Below, one piece after another: positions 20,904 through 34,400 of a DNA stretch of 64,000 nucleotides. The position numbers were made by a program, and so were the translations under genes. The stretch is from Proales similis (Eukaryota > Rotifera > Eurotatoria > Ploima > Proalidae), in assembly GCA_019059635.1 (NCBI GenBank), contig JAGVRJ010000014.1, positions 1 through 64,000 on the forward strand. Reading direction: 5' to 3'. Every line of letters starts with the position of its first letter. The first letter of the stretch is position 1. The notes beneath the pieces were generated by a model that saw only the letters and a list, made by a program, of their open reading frames with translations, ran no database searches and had not been told where the DNA came from.

Positions 20904-22617
20904 ATGTCAGCGAAGCAACAAGCGGCAATATCTAACTTGATGAGACTTCTCAGGGAGTGGGACAGAGGATCTGTGAGTCTAAGAAAGAGAATCCTGACCG
21001 AGTTCATCGCCCAGAATGAGAATAAAACTGGAGCAGAGTTAGAAGAAGAATTTGCTCACTCAGCTAGCCTTTTTTTAACCAGAGTTACGTCTTGGTTCAG
21101 ACTAAGGTAAACTGAATTGCGACTGACTTGTCAAAGCATTCTTTATTTTTGTGCTTATTCAATTCAAGTTACATGTTTGGTAATGGAGTAACTGAGCAGC
21201 TAAAAACTATACAAATTTTCCTAGGAGCTAGTAGCAGGTAGTTTATTCTAAATCGAATTGTTTAATTTGTCCATTTGTAACCAAATTCAGCAACAAATTT
21301 TTAGTTGAGTTTTTAGAAGGTAAAGCAAAATGAAATATTTATAAAGTAATGATCAGACAAAATTTGCAAAGTCGGTGGCCTCCATACACTTCTGGAACTG
21401 ATAAGTTTAAAACAAGCAAGTGAAGAAAATAAAATGCAGGCTCTTAAGGTCCTTCAAAGTATTGCCACATTTGGGAGAGGATACAAAGAAATGATATGTG
21501 AATGTTTTGGAGTTCGTTGCGTAGCCGAATGCATGGCCAAATCTCGATCTGACTCGACTCAAATCGAAGCAAAATTTCTTCTCGAAAGTCTAGCCAATGG
21601 AAACCCCAAATACCAGACTCAAGTTTACAAGGGTCTTATTGCAGTTTTGCCATGCAGTTCGCCCAAAGCCAGAGAACTAGCCGCTCACACTATTCGAGAA
21701 ATCCAGGTAATAAAATAAATCATTAAATATGCAGAGGATTTCTTATAAAAAAGAAATATTAGCCTATTATTGGCGCCGCGAATCCATCCATTGTAGAGCC
21801 AGTAATTAATTTACTTGAAAGTCTACACGTTGAAGTTCAGTTCGAGGGTAAATTTAAAGCTAGATAATAATAACTTGATAATAACTTGAAATCGCTAGCA
21901 ATCGAGCTTATAAAACTTTTGATGAACTATGGGGTAAAAGAAGCAATTATTAAAGGACTTGTAAACGTACTTAAGCCATCGAAAAGGCTAGAAAACAACG
22001 GAGGAGAACCTGATGGTAAAATTTTTCTTATTTTTGATTTTTCAATTTTACTTAAGTTTTGAATGAATTAAAGAATTAGATCCAGGAATTTTGAGTAAAT
22101 ATGTTCAGCAGGCAGCAGCGGCAAAAACAATTGGACTATTAGTGAAAGGAAATCTTGAAATTGCGGAGCTTTTTATAAGTGTAATTTTTTCCATTAGGAA
22201 AATTTCTTTGAAAAAAAATCCAACTGAAAACAGCTCCAAGTTATTACCAATCTTCTATTTACTATGGGAAATGAACAGTATCCGGAAAGTCAAAGAGAAG
22301 CCACGCTGGCCTTGGAGGTAAAGTTCCGGTTGACACAGTTGCGTAAACACTAAATATCTAAATATTGGGATAGTATTTGGTTCGTCGTTTTCCGATTGTA
22401 GCCGACCACGTTAGAGAGGCACTTGGTGAGCAGTTGTTCGATAGTCTATTGGTAAGTAAAGTTTTCTCTAGGATGAGTTCTTATCATAACTTTTGCATAA
22501 ATGATTAAATAATAACTTAAGAGCAATCCAGATGGACTGTATTCCAAAATGACTCCAATTCAAGCAGATGTTTGTCGGTCGAATCGAGTTCACATTCCAT
22601 ACAGGACTAGTGAATGA
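20904..22617 (+). CDS. ARMH1: Armadillo-like helical domain protein ARMH1
   Basis: Ten exons (20904-21106, 21169-21237, 21291-21319, 21372-21706, 21763-21847, 21899-22015, 22074-22180, 22234-22317, 22374-22451, 22522-22617) join in frame to 400 residues. The N-terminus (LLREWDRGSVSLRKRIL, ELEEEFAHSASLFLTR) and blocks such as GNPKYQTQVYKGLIAVLPC, NPSIVEPVINLLESLHVEVQ, QQAAAAKTIGLL and REATLALEYLVRRFPIVADHVREALG match vertebrate ARMH1 (C1orf228) from memory. It is an alpha-solenoid of unknown molecular function, found in ciliated animals. Introns of 52-62 nt. Divergent from TTLL1 and convergent on the BAF53 gene, 131 bp between stops. The assignment rests on remembered sequence. Confidence 0.85.
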
Positions 22618-22748
22618 TTGTCTTGAATGTTTTAAAATTAATAAAATAACTGCTTCGATCCAAAATGTAGCTCCGTATCTATTTATTAAACGAACTAATG
22701 AAAGAATTTAAGTACAATTTAATAGACAAAGTCAATTGCGAAGTGCAA

Positions 22749-24437
22749 CTAGACACATTTCTTTTCTACAATAATCTTTCCGGTCTCTTCGTATTCTTGT
22801 TTTGAAATCCACATTTGATGAAAAGTTCCCTGTTTATTGTGTGTCGATCAACTATGACTTATTTATTGATTTGCTTAAATAGTTACCAGGGATCCCAGAA
22901 TAGAGCCTCCTATCCAAGAGCTAAATCGTCTCTCAGTAGCTGTCATAGGCGCCGATATTTTGGTTCGAAAATTCTTAATTGACCGGTAGAATTAAATTTT
23001 AAATTCTCGATGGTTTTCTTCTTACTAATTTGTTGAATTCATGATTAAGACGATCGGTGAAACCATTTAAGAGAGAATTTCCACCGACAACCATAATGTT
23101 GGAGAAGAGGCTCTTAAAATGTATCGAATGATAAAAATAAAGAGATGACTGATGAATTAACGGATTTACGGTTCTGAGTTCAGCATCGCACATGTTGATG
23201 CAGCTTGTAATCAAATGCACCATATCCAACATACTATTCGGATCAACGCCCTGCGGAATTCAAACAGACAATATTTAACTTGAACAAAATATCACAATTA
23301 AATTAAACTAGCCTTCAATACAGATGGATTGAAAAGAGCCTCAGGAATTCGGAAACGCTCCTCTCCGAAATCGGTGTGAAAACCATTCGGAAACTCATAT
23401 GGTATACGGGGCAAAAGACGAACTTCACTAGTGTTCAATTAACACGCTTTGATAAGCGATAAGAAATTAAATGAATCATTTTCACTAACTTCTCATTAAA
23501 AGAAGAATCGTAGACTTGTAAAACTTGAGAAGAAAAATCTAGCAAAGTTTCTTTGACCATGAAGCGCTTGTATGAGTCGGTTAGGTCACTATATTGACGG
23601 CGAACGAAGTTGGCCGGCTGTCCTGGCCCAACACTTTCTTTAGATTTAACTAGATAATAGGGAACTACTTCAATATTGAGTTGGTCTTCAATTAGCTGGC
23701 GAGACTGTGCAATTAGGAAATCTCCTCCCAGTGGAGACTGGGTGACGGCTTTGTGTAAAACATATCCATCATGAATTGGTATGGCAGTTGTATGAGTCGC
23801 GCCGCAATCCAGAACAAGACCGCTAGTTCGGTTGTTGGCAAATGAGGACAAAGCACCATTTTTACTTAAATAAAAGCCGGGTGCTTGAAATTTCTCAAAT
23901 ATCAACTCGCACAGCTGTTCGCGTTTCTGGTTGCTATTTGTAACTGGCTCGCTCATCAAAATTGGATGATTTGTAGCATCACATTTAAGATGACGATCAA
24001 ATACATTTTGAATAAAAGCTTCAAACAAATCCCAATCTTCAACAAGTCCGTTTTTTAAAAAAGGTTCGACGTGCATATGAGAACGAGGAACTTGAATGCT
24101 CATCGGCTCCATAAAAAGCTTCCTTTTTGATTTAGCTTCTTTTCCATTCATTTCATTCTCAGTTTGCTGCTGTTCATCTTCGCTTTCGTAGACGATTCCA
24201 ACAACTGAGGGAAGATCACTCTTCGAATGAATGGGGAGGATTTTTTTTTCGTTAGTTTACTTTGGGCTCTAAAATCAGTTACCCGAGGCATGTCTTCGCC
24301 TGCATAGCCTGCTCTAGTAGTATGCGACCCAACATCTAGGACCACCGCTCCAACTTCATCTAAAGCCTTGTGTAAACGCAAGCATATTGATTTTAAACTT
24401 TGATCAATTTACCTCCGCCAAGTATTCCACCGCTCAT
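22749..24437 (-). CDS. ACTL6: Actin-like protein 6 (BAF53), chromatin-remodelling subunit
   Basis: Seven exons (24413-24437, 24283-24359, 23490-24220, 23313-23427, 23026-23250, 22887-22973, 22749-22829) join to 446 residues; human ACTL6A has 429. Diagnostic blocks: [62 protein letters not shown] (actin phosphate-binding loop), [32 protein letters not shown] and the ending WISKQEYEE. It sits in BAF, INO80 and NuA4-type complexes in the nucleus. The intron after exon 4 begins with GC (aag|gctagt) rather than GT. Another BAF subunit, SMARCC, is at 54.6-58.4 kb. Confidence 0.93.
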
Positions 24438-24669
24438 TTTATTTGGTAGCTTGATGTGGTCGGTTTTCGCTCTTCGATTTAAAATACCCGGTCCGAGCTA
24501 GTGACCTTTAACTTAAACATATCTCTGGCATCGAGCACTGGTCAAAACTAACATAACAAGATGTCGATTATTTCGAAAGTCGGGTTACCGTTGTTTTAAT
24601 GACATAAAATAGACAGTAACCAGCATATTATTACTTTTTACCCGGAAATAGAATTTCCATACGACAAGA
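24438..24669. promoter_or_regulatory. Divergent upstream region, ACTL6 / B3GAT
   Basis: A 232-bp gap between two start codons on opposite strands, presumably holding both promoters. No clear TATA box or other element stands out. Confidence 0.4.
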
Positions 24670-25754
24670 TTGAAAAAAAACTCAGAAAATATGGTCAGAA
24701 ACAGGCTTACCAAACGCGACTTATTCTTTATAGGAGGTATATCATTATCCATTTGCCTTCTTTTTGTCTTAATGACCAATTTCTACCTGGAAACATACGA
24801 AGCCAATGAGAGGCACTTAGCCTGCCAACAAAGATCAAGCGCATTATTCTCTTATTTTAATCGGTTTTCAAATATCTCCTTTCCAATTTCTTATTCTCTC
24901 AGCTTTTATGAGAAATACTTCCAGTTGCCGACTATTTATGTGATAACTCCCACAAATAGTCGGGCCATCACTCAGATGGCCAACTTAGTACGAATGAGAA
25001 ACACTCTTTGGCTGGTACCCAAAATAGTTTGGATTCTTATTGAAGACGCACCTCAGCACTCAGTTAGAATTTCTGAATTCCTACGAGAAAGCAGAATTTC
25101 TCACGTACACCTTTATGAAAATACTCCAGATGAGATGAGAATAAAAAAAGGCGAGAAGAGTTGGAATCAACCAAGAGGCGTAAACCAGCGCAACAAGGCC
25201 CTGGCTTGGTTGCATGAAAATTCAAATCAGCTGGATTCGACGGGAGTCGTTTACTTCGCTGACGATGACAACACATATGACATCCGAATTTTCGAAGAGG
25301 TTTGAACTCATTATCAAAACTAAAGTAGAGTAAAATCTATTACTAATGTTACTAATTTAAGATGCGGTACACCAAAAAAGTTTCAGTTTGGCCAGTCGCG
25401 TTTGTCGGAGAGCTGAAATACGAGCGACCTATATGCTGTGGGGGAAAGGTTATCGATTGGTTTGTCGTTTGGGGTCGGAAGAGACCTTTTCCATTGGATA
25501 TGGCTGGATTCGCAGTGAGCTTAAATCTTCTATTGACCCATCCATCAGCACGATTTTCGCATCTTGTTGCGCGTGGAATGCAAGAGTCGCATTTTCTTTC
25601 ACATTTGGTAACCCAGGATGATCTGGAAGGGAGAGCCTCCAACTGCACCAAAATATTTGTTTGGCATACCAATACTCGTCAAGTATTACTCGCTGGAGAA
25701 AAACATTTATCTTCCAACTTTTCGTATGATTCAAATATCATTTGGCAAGTCTAA
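24670..25754 (+). CDS. B3GAT: Beta-1,3-glucuronosyltransferase (GlcAT-I/B3GAT type)
   Basis: Two exons (24670-25299, 25362-25754) give 340 residues. The N-terminus is a type II signal anchor (LFFIGGISLSICLLFVLM, about 18-36), placing the enzyme in the Golgi. The fold begins at PTIYVITPTNSRAITQM. VVYFADDDNTYD carries the metal/UDP-binding DDD motif, and later GMQESHFLSHL with the catalytic Glu and VWHTNT are as in B3GAT. The enzyme adds glucuronic acid; GlcAT-I completes the proteoglycan linker tetrasaccharide. I cannot tell GlcAT-I (B3GAT3) from B3GAT1/2 orthologues by eye. A second Met at codon 8 is an alternative start. Confidence 0.92.
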
Positions 25755-25878
25755 TTCAGTCGTATTTTGAGAGCTATACTTGGATAGAACACATTGAGAC
25801 TTCGTATCATAATTTTCGAAGAATAAAATGAAAAATCTCTCTTAAAGAAAAGACTATTTAATTGACGCATCGTTTCAA

Positions 25879-27283
25879 ATGAATACACTAAAAAAATTCC
25901 TGGAAGTTCCGATCACAAGAGACGCAGTTTGTAAACTGCCATTTAAAAATAACCAGGCAAGATTGAGCTCATCGGTGAAACGACCGCCACGATATTATGG
26001 TAAACTACTGAATCAACGCTTTTGACTAAACATTCAAGGTTTTTGAAGGCTATCATCGATTTGCCAGCGATACAAATAAAGTTCATGGTCCTGTCCAGAA
26101 AATGTCTCTTGAAAAGCGTCAATTAACCAACAGCGATCTCTGGAACATTGAATCTGACCTATTAATTGCTTCACTAACCAAAGTCGAAAAAGAAAAGGAG
26201 CCGTCACGGATCAGCAACAATCACGAAAAGGAATCCAAACTCGAACAGTCTTCAGATAATCAGCACAGAAGTTCCTCCAACTTCACTCACATGCACTCCA
26301 AAAATGAAGTTGTCGATTACAATGAAATGAAAACGGAACAAGAAAATCAAGCAACAAAAATTCCAGATGAATTGATTAAAAAAAATGAAAAATTTTTATC
26401 AAAAGATTCACAAACGGAACAAATCTTAAAAAGTTTAATGATCCAAGAAACGAATGATTTAAATGCGCTGAAGAAACGGTATTCATCTGCTTTCAGTTCA
26501 ACACATTTCAACGTGCACCTCTTGAAAAATATAGCTGACTTTCCCATGGTCTCAGGTGAGGTTATAGTCAAAAACCCCGAGCACTATGATGAGCAAGAAC
26601 TTTCACTCTCTCAATGCCGCCTTTTTGAAACTGATCTACTTGAGAAGCCCAGTAAAAGAAACTACCCTAGCGTTAGTCGTATTATGGATTTGTCCAAGCC
26701 AGAAAAACTCCGAAATAGCCTTCTGAAATGGAAAGCCGAAAAAATATCCGCGCTGGGGTTTGAAGGCTTCACGCAATACTCGCAGAACATTTTACAGATC
26801 GGAATCAATATTCACAAAGATATCGAACAAGAGCTTCGGAGGAAAAAGGATCCAAGTCAATTACCCTCACCTTTTCTCGTTTCGTCGGTCAGAGAAATGC
26901 TTGCAAATGATATAGGCGAGGTATACGAGGTGGAGACTAGTGTTACTCATCCTAGTCTTTTCTACAAAGGTCGGGTCGATTGCTTGGCAGATTTTCGTGG
27001 TCTGGTCAGTCTTATAGACTGGAAAGTAAGCGAGAAAGAAAAACCTCAATTAGAAGATATGTTTGAGGCGCCGATTCAGCTGGCTGCTTATACCGGTGCT
27101 CTTCTAGCCGATCCAAGATTTTATAAATTTGGTCAATCTATTGAGCAAGCCGTGCTTGTCAACATAAATCGAAATAATGGAGAATTAAACATTCACGTGC
27201 TTAATTATCAACAGCTGGAATACTATTGGTACCAGTGGTTATTTTACCTAAGGCGGTTTTGGTTTAGTATCTTAAAAAAATAA
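25879..27283 (+). CDS. MGME1: Mitochondrial genome maintenance exonuclease 1
   Basis: Two exons (25879-25999, 26049-27283) join to 451 residues. Exon 1 encodes a basic, Ser-rich N-terminus (LKKFLEVPITRDAV) typical of a mitochondrial targeting peptide. A low-complexity charged middle (residues about 60-230) precedes the conserved part: YPSVSRIMDLSKPE, then the PD-(D/E)XK nuclease core with SLIDWKVSEK (catalytic D-x-K, about 360-370) and APIQLAAYTGAL. In animals MGME1 trims 5' flaps of mitochondrial DNA replication intermediates. The acceptor chosen (gaag|GC) avoids a TGA that the nearer ag would create. Confidence 0.9.
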
Positions 27284-27500
27284 AGCTACATAAAAACTTG
27301 AGCACAATATTGCTTGTTTAAGGTAAAAAAATAATTGAATGCCGAATAAATCATTCACCCTTGAGTCGATGGATTTCTATGAAATAATCTGTGTCAAGTT
27401 ATGTTTGACATCGAAATTTTGATAATCGAAGCAAACAATTGAATTTATGAAATTCTAATCTCTACTAGAAATTAAGGCGCAAGCGAGCATAGGAAAAGAG
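27284..27500. other. Intergenic, no gene seen
   Basis: AT-rich gap between MGME1 and GLE1, both on the plus strand. Confidence 0.35.
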
Positions 27501-30066
27501 ATGGCTGATCAAAAGTTAATGAGTTCAATCGACAGCTTGCTTCAAGAAGGAAACTTTGTCCAAAACCATAGAAAGGCCATCTTAGAGGGACTGAAACAAT
27601 GTAAATATTCCAAATTAACTTACAACCCTCAACCGATCTTTCCCCTTCAAGTAACTTTTAATAAAGCTTTGAAATTATCAAAAAGAAACCAAAAATTAAA
27701 TTAATTAATTTCAGGAAATTCAAACAAACGAACTGAGTTTTCAAGAGCTTACCTTACAGCTCGATCGAAGGTGAGTGTGATTCATTCTACTCTACCAAAA
27801 TGGATTCTTTAATGAAAAGCAGTTCGTTTGAATCTAATTTTGGAAAGAAAAATATCTTAAAGAGTCTTGAAAGATCTTCACTCGATTTAATCGATGAGTC
27901 TTCTCTTGATCCTGGCGACTTGAAGTACTTAGAGAACACCGACAAGCAGATGAAAATCAAATTTCAGCAGAGCCCTGCCAGACGAGGAAAAGAAAGCAAA
28001 AATCTTGAGTACAAAAGTCTGATAAATCTCAAAAAAAGTCAGAGAGAATTTGAGCGGTTCATCTGTGCCACGCCTCCTCCGAGAGTTTGTTCAAGATTAG
28101 AACCAAGCCAGTCTGATGGAAATAATGATGCCAATGTTCCACAAAGAAACTCAATCCAACAACCGTAAAGCTTGTTATATTTAATTTATAAATTTTATTT
28201 CAAAATACGCTCATTGGATAAAATTCTAGCTTGGAAAACAACCAAGGGGAAATAGTTGTTATTACCGATCGGCTCAACAAAGAGATAGAGTCCCTGAAGT
28301 CAATGAAACAAAATCCTGAACTGGCGAAAATTCTGAACCCAGCAGTGTCCGAAGCCTTAGAGACATTAATAAGTAACGTTGGAGGACAATTGAAACAAAA
28401 TCTAGATATTGAATCTGCTAGAAGCTTGGAAGTTGAGTTTTGCGATCGCGTTGAATCATTATTTGAACTAATTTCCAAGGAAGCCAGTCGATCTCGAGAA
28501 GAAAGAGAGAAACAAAAAGCACTTGAAGCAGAGAAGCAGAAAGAAATTAGAGATGAAGAAGAGAGACAGAAATCAAGGAAAATTATAGACCAGTCTTTTG
28601 AACCCTTCAAAAATCAAATCAATCAATCACTTGGCGCCTTAGAAAATGCAAAAAAGCAGTCTGGAGATCTTTTGAATTTGCGATGGGTGATCAAAAATCA
28701 AGAACTTACTGGAAATATTCATAACTTCCGGAAATGGATTTCAGAGAACTCAATTAAATTAAATCAGCAAGTTGAACTGGTCAGCAAGCAAAAAGAAACC
28801 ATAAATCTCCTCAATCAGGCAGCGGTTGGCTCTCTCCTGAAACAGATTCAAGAAATTTTGGAGATCAGTGAAAAAACTAAATCAGCAGTAGAGCAAAATA
28901 GGAAAGAAATCGAAACAAAACAGATACAGTCAAAGATTAACTTTGAAAAGGAAGAGGAAGAGAAGCTAATAATGGAGCAAAAAGAAAGAGAACACCAAGA
29001 GAAATTAAACAGAGAGAAAGAAATAATTCAAAAAAAAGAGCTTAGTGTTCATTCAAATGATAAACTTGGAGTAAATAACGAAACGTTTAAACTCTACCAG
29101 CGAACACAAGAAGTGTTCAAACAGGCCAGAGGTGAAACAGAAGATGCTTTTAAGGATCCCTCATTGAAGATGTACCGTTTTGATCTTCAAAAGGCGATCA
29201 ACTTTCCTTTAAACTCAATGTTGGAAGACAAAACAAGTCCTGAGCAAAGAAAACAATTTGAGGACAAAATCAAAACTCTAGTAAGGCTGTTAATGGGACA
29301 GACATGTGCTGTGACTACTACACTTACTACATGCGCCACCAAACACCCCAAAGGAATTGATTATTGCCTTTTTTATTTGGCCCGAAAACTGGTTGAAAAG
29401 GGTGAAGAGACTGTGGCTAGTCGACCTGAGACTGCTTTTCAATATGCTCAGGTCGCTCTAGAAGTCATGAAACATGTCAAATCATTCTCTGAGATTTTAA
29501 TCGCTCAGTTTCAAGAAAAGTGTCCTTACGTCGTGCCCATTTATAAAAACAAACAAGCCAATCAAAGCGAAGAACAGTTCATGGAGTAAGTTCTGTGATA
29601 CATTTTTTCGGTGTATAAAATTGAGCCCAAATTTAAAAGATCGCTTGGTTACAAAATAATCGGTGGCAAACTAGAAGAGGATGTTCATTACTATAAGCGC
29701 ATGTCAGGTGTACTCCATCTTTACTTTACGCTTCTTATTCGTGTGGACAGTGAACCTAGCATTGAATTGAAAGGCTTAAAACAAGCCTGGGCCTGGCTAT
29801 CTGATATTATGAATATGACTCCTCGACCAAATATAACCCCCGAGGCTTTGGCTATCTTTTTCAAGTGCTGCGGCTACAGCATGCAAAAAGCATACGGGGT
29901 TCAATTTAAAAAAATAATGCAGCTCTGTTCCACACAGTATATGGCGTTAATTAAGTCAATTCCAAGCAGCAAGCAAAATGCAGCATCGGTTGGGCGTTTG
30001 TTAGCACAGCTTGAAGAAGCTAATCAACGGGGTGGTTCTTTTTCCGTTTGGCAATCTCCGAACTAA
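27501..30066 (+). CDS. GLE1: mRNA export factor GLE1
   Basis: Five exons (27501-27650, 27715-27770, 27823-28164, 28230-29585, 29640-30066) join in frame to 776 residues; human GLE1 has 698. Residues about 185-460 form a long charged coiled coil (EKQKALEAEKQKEIRDEEE). From about 463 the Gle1 helical core follows: LYQRTQEVFKQARGETE, INFPLNSML, FCLFYLARKLVEKGEE-like segments, KCPYVVPIY, YYKRMSGVLHLYFTLL and GLKQAWAWLSDIMNM. At nuclear pores, Gle1 with inositol hexakisphosphate activates the DEAD-box protein DDX19 to release exported mRNPs, and it also acts in translation. Introns of 52-65 nt. Confidence 0.92.
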
Positions 30067-31446
30067 TTAACCTACTTACTTTAACAGTAAAATTTGTTTT
30101 ATGTTCAATATTCAAGTTTCGATTCTAACGATTGATTGGATTTGGATTCAATAAAGCGGAATTGTTTATTCGTTATTCGATTTAAATATAACACATTTTA
30201 ATATAATCAAAAGGCTAACGTGAAACTTTTCTGATGATCAAAGAAATCAATAAAGCAGCAACTCCCATCTTCCAGGCCTTGGCGTCAACTCTCTGGCTGT
30301 GGTTACAGTCATTTGCGTTATTACCTTGTTACATTACGATCTTTTGATGGTCGTATATTCAAGCTGATGTTATTCTTACAGCAAGTCATCCAGAATCCGT
30401 ATCCAAAGAGCGTCAAACTTGTTTGGGTGCAAGAAGCTGATGACGCACAAGATTTGGAAACAAGGGCTCCTCCAGGATATTTTATCATTGTTTTCTTTAA
30501 GACCGGTTAAAATATGAGATGGTTGGTGAAAAAATTTTTTAGATCCTAATAACCATGCAGAGATCTGTTCCGGCCGGGCATGAGCTTCCCGATGTCCCGG
30601 GGGTAAAAACCTCTGGTGAGTTAATTTGAAATTTTTAGACAGAATTAAAGAAACAATATTCAATTTAAACCTGGACAGTTGAAACACTGAATGCAGCTGG
30701 TCACTGCGCTTACTCCTGATACAATTTATAGAATGGTTTGGAAAAGAGCATGATTATCGAAGTCATTAAAATACCATTATGTTTTAAGCAAATCAATTGA
30801 ATTAGAAAAATCGAAATTAGTCTCCACTGGCATTTTTTTCCGAGCAGCATTTCTTTAACAATTCGATTCAAAAAACAGAGCCTGCCTTAGTTGAGAAGGT
30901 AATGAAAACCTTTGCTCCATTTTGTTTCAAAAGGGCAAACGAGCAAATTCTCCAAGGCAAGCACGTGCCCGGAATTAGCACGAAAAGCAGAACGAAGAAG
31001 GAAACGCTTCTATAAGAGAAGATCATAAATGATCGACGTTAAAAGGAAGCGGATTAAGCAATAAATGGCCAATATAGGGAAAATAGACATTTCGAGCTTG
31101 CGCGTGAGGCTAAGAGTTTACTAATCTATACAAAAAACGGTTAGTGGATTAGCGTGCGAGGGAAAGATATCTTAATTGGTTTTTGTCTACTCAGTCGCAA
31201 TTGTCTTGAATTTAGACCTTCACAGCGGTCAATTGAGTCAAATAAGAGTCTAATTAGGGCAGACAAATATTCGCCCATCAAACGAACTGAAAACTGTCTA
31301 GGGAAGAATGGTCCATCTTTTCGATCAGTTTCATAATCCGATATCCAAAGCTCTAAGTTTCCAGCTCAAAACACGGCAAATCTGGAATGTGCTCGAGCGT
31401 TTAGCGCAACTTATCCTGGATGGTACGATTTGCATTTTGAAAAAGG
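30067..31446. other. Gene-poor stretch with possible exon remnants
   Basis: No confident gene. On the plus strand about 30280-30510, an open frame reads CGYSHLRYYLVTLRSFDGRI and later ETRAPPGYFIIVFF, and 30555-30613 is an exon-like open segment ending at a gtgag. Faint likeness to a Reeler-type or galactose-oxidase C-terminal segment is not enough to call either. The rest, to the start of the Dispatched-like gene, is unremarkable. Confidence 0.3.
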
Positions 31447-34400
31447 ATGGAAAAACTCAAAAAAATATTGCAACGCTTCGTATCTTTTTATCGATGGATG
31501 ATTTCGTTGTAAGTTGTTTGAAATAGCGACGAAATGTATGTTTTCTTAAATTTAAACAATTTCAGTGCATCCTCCCTGTTTATTCATTACCCTGGCTTGC
31601 TTCTTACAGTTTCGTTTTCAATTTCATTCATATTGGCGTTCACCAGCTTTTATTTTGTTCAGCTACCGGACTTTTCTGATCCTCTAGTGGTAAATTTAAA
31701 GATTTTTTAGACTTTTAAAATTAATCCAATGATTGTATTTTTTATCAGGGGTTTGAAACCCAGGCTACAACGTTGAGTGCACACGAACTCAGTGCAGCTC
31801 GACTTACTCAAGCCAAAGAAAAGAAACTACTTTATGGGTTGGAAGAAATCGTTGAAAGCAAGGATTCCTTCGATCAAACCTTAGAGCTCGAACTGGCAAT
31901 GCTAAAAAATCGGCCAAGACCAAGAGAAAATAATAAGAGGTTCGCTTCCGTTGTGAGAGAACTTATTGATAAAAATAGTTTTGATTGGCCTGCGGAGCCG
32001 AGTTTGGAAAAAAACATCATTTCTATTGTAGCTAAGCAGCTGATGAAAAGCCATACAATCAGATCTAGACGCATAACCAAAACTCGCCGATCAAAAAGGG
32101 AAAAACGCACGATTAAAAAATTAAATAAACAAACAAGCTGTGTTCAGCTATACAGTAGTAAGTCTATAACTTTTGAAAATACTCTAAGGGCGATTCTAAC
32201 CCTCGAGTAAGGCTCCTGTGCTCAGATTGTTCTCAAATCGGCTGAAAGCCTTGCCTACAGCGTTGTTTCAATGCAATCGTTGAACGATCAATGCCAATTC
32301 ATCGAGCACTATCTTAGGCCATTTTTACGTTTGAGAGGAATCGACTCAGAGCCTGGGTCATTGGTTCATACAATAGCTGAGTTTTCAGGCATAAACAACT
32401 GCCATTTACTTGGAGAGAGGCATTTGAAAAATTTCACCTCATTTTTAAACTTTTGCTCCAAATATTATGACTCGGAATCAGAAAATGAATTTATTGGACG
32501 AAATGAACAGCTTACTGTCGCTTCTATACCATCCATCTGCCTGCAGCCTGAGTTGAGATCGGCGCACAGTCATCTCTTAAGCAAAGGCTATTATTTTATC
32601 CAAGGCGAATCAGAAAATAATATGATTGCATCATTGCCTTTCAAGTCTGGAACGATTGTAGCTCAATACACGTCAATTTACTTGCCCCTTCAGCGTGATG
32701 ATTTTAAAATATTGAATAACTTTTACTTTGAGTTTCTCAAGCCCAACTTTATTGGCCGAGATTTTGGAAAAGCAGACCATCTGAACATTGTTGGCGTTAA
32801 CTTTGAGCTGAAACAGATTCAATTTACGATAAGTCTCAACTGGACATATATCCTCTTGGTAATCGGTCAAGTTGCAATCTTCATAGTATCAGCTCTGATA
32901 ATAAAGAGTCTTCTCCTATTGATTTGCGCTCTGATTACGTATATTTTATCTTCAATAAACGCTTACGTTTTGGTTTGGATGATATTCGGCCGTTATGAGC
33001 TATCCTACATAAATATCTTGGTCCTTCCAGTAGTGCTCGTATTTAATATGTATCAACTAAAAGCATATTCAAATGGATGGACCGCAGCCAAGTTGAAAAA
33101 TAACAGCATGTTCTCGAACTGGGAACAGAGTGTTTCCCAATCTAAAAGCCATGCGACCAACTCTAAAGCAAAGAGGCATCGTGAGAGGGTCTCATTTATC
33201 CTCTATTTAGACAGTTGTATGATTGACCTTCTTCAGACCCTTTTGCCTCAGCTCTTTTATAGTTTGTTGGTTCTGTTAATTCCTCTGCTTATAAATCTTA
33301 CTATTCCGATAGTTGTCATCAAGCAGTTTTTCACCTTTTTCACACTCTGTTATTTTTTCAACTCATGGCTTCTATTCTTGGTTGTTCCGAGCGTTCTCAT
33401 TCTAAAGAGCAAACGTGGCCAAGTTCAATGTGGCTGTTGTTTGCTGATTCGAAAGCCAGTCCAATTATTATCAAATTTTGGCCGCAGTGTCGAGTTGGTT
33501 TTTTGGCGCTTATTTGAAGAACTGCTTCCCCGCTTTATTGAGTATTTCTCTTGGACTCTTATTTTCTTGAGTTTCATATCAATCACCGCCAGCGTTTGCG
33601 CGATATTTTATGCACCTTCATATCAAGTTTTCATAGAGCCAATTCAAAAAATTTTCTTCAAATCAAATCCTCTGGAATCATTTGATACAGAATTTTCTCT
33701 GAATTACTTTCAAACTGGCTTTTATCCATATCAAAAGCGCTTTCAATCTCAGGTCAATGCAAGCTTCATATTCGGTCTTAAGAGTAGAAATTCTGCGGCT
33801 GGTTTTCACACGTCAAAGCAAGAGAACAATAAATCCTTCTCTGATCTGATATTTGACTCAGATGGCTTTGATTTTTACCAAGAAGAAACTCAGCTTTGGT
33901 TATCCCGTCTTTGTGAAGGAATGGAAGATCAACTCGGAAAAGACCAACATTGTCTATCAATTGTTCTTAAGAACGGTCTGGGACGCATGTGCCCAAGTGA
34001 CACAGAGCCCAATGACTACATGAATCTTTTATGCTGCCAGCAGCCTTATCCATTTGAACCACAAATTTTAAAATTTTGTCTGAGAAATGCTACATTTATC
34101 ACAAAATTCATCCTTCCATACTCAGAAAGGCTGATCGAACGTCTCTATTTTAATGCCTCAAGTGGTGAAGTGTCTGCTGTAGAACTTCGATTTAGTCTAA
34201 ATGGTTTTGAAATGGATTCAGATCTAGCTAATATGGATTCGCTGTATTCGGAAATTGAGCGATTGTTCCAGCAGCAAGCCAGCTATTTGATTTTGGACCT
34301 CAACCAACCAGAAACAATCAATAAGAAAAACCCAGCCAAAGAGGCATTTTTTGTGACCACATTGCCCCTTCATGACCTTAAAAGAAGTCTGAAGCAAAGT

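Noticed and set aside
24230..24282. Continuous reading of ACTL6 through a Lys-rich stretch after the first Arg of exon 2
   Set aside because: Reading through gives [10 protein letters not shown] and then a wrong frame; a gt-ag intron joins to [11 protein letters not shown], as expected for BAF53.
32208..32210. In-frame stop in the Dispatched-like gene suggesting a pseudogene
   Set aside because: A 54-nt gt-ag intron (32158-32211) removes it and restores family-like sequence on both sides.
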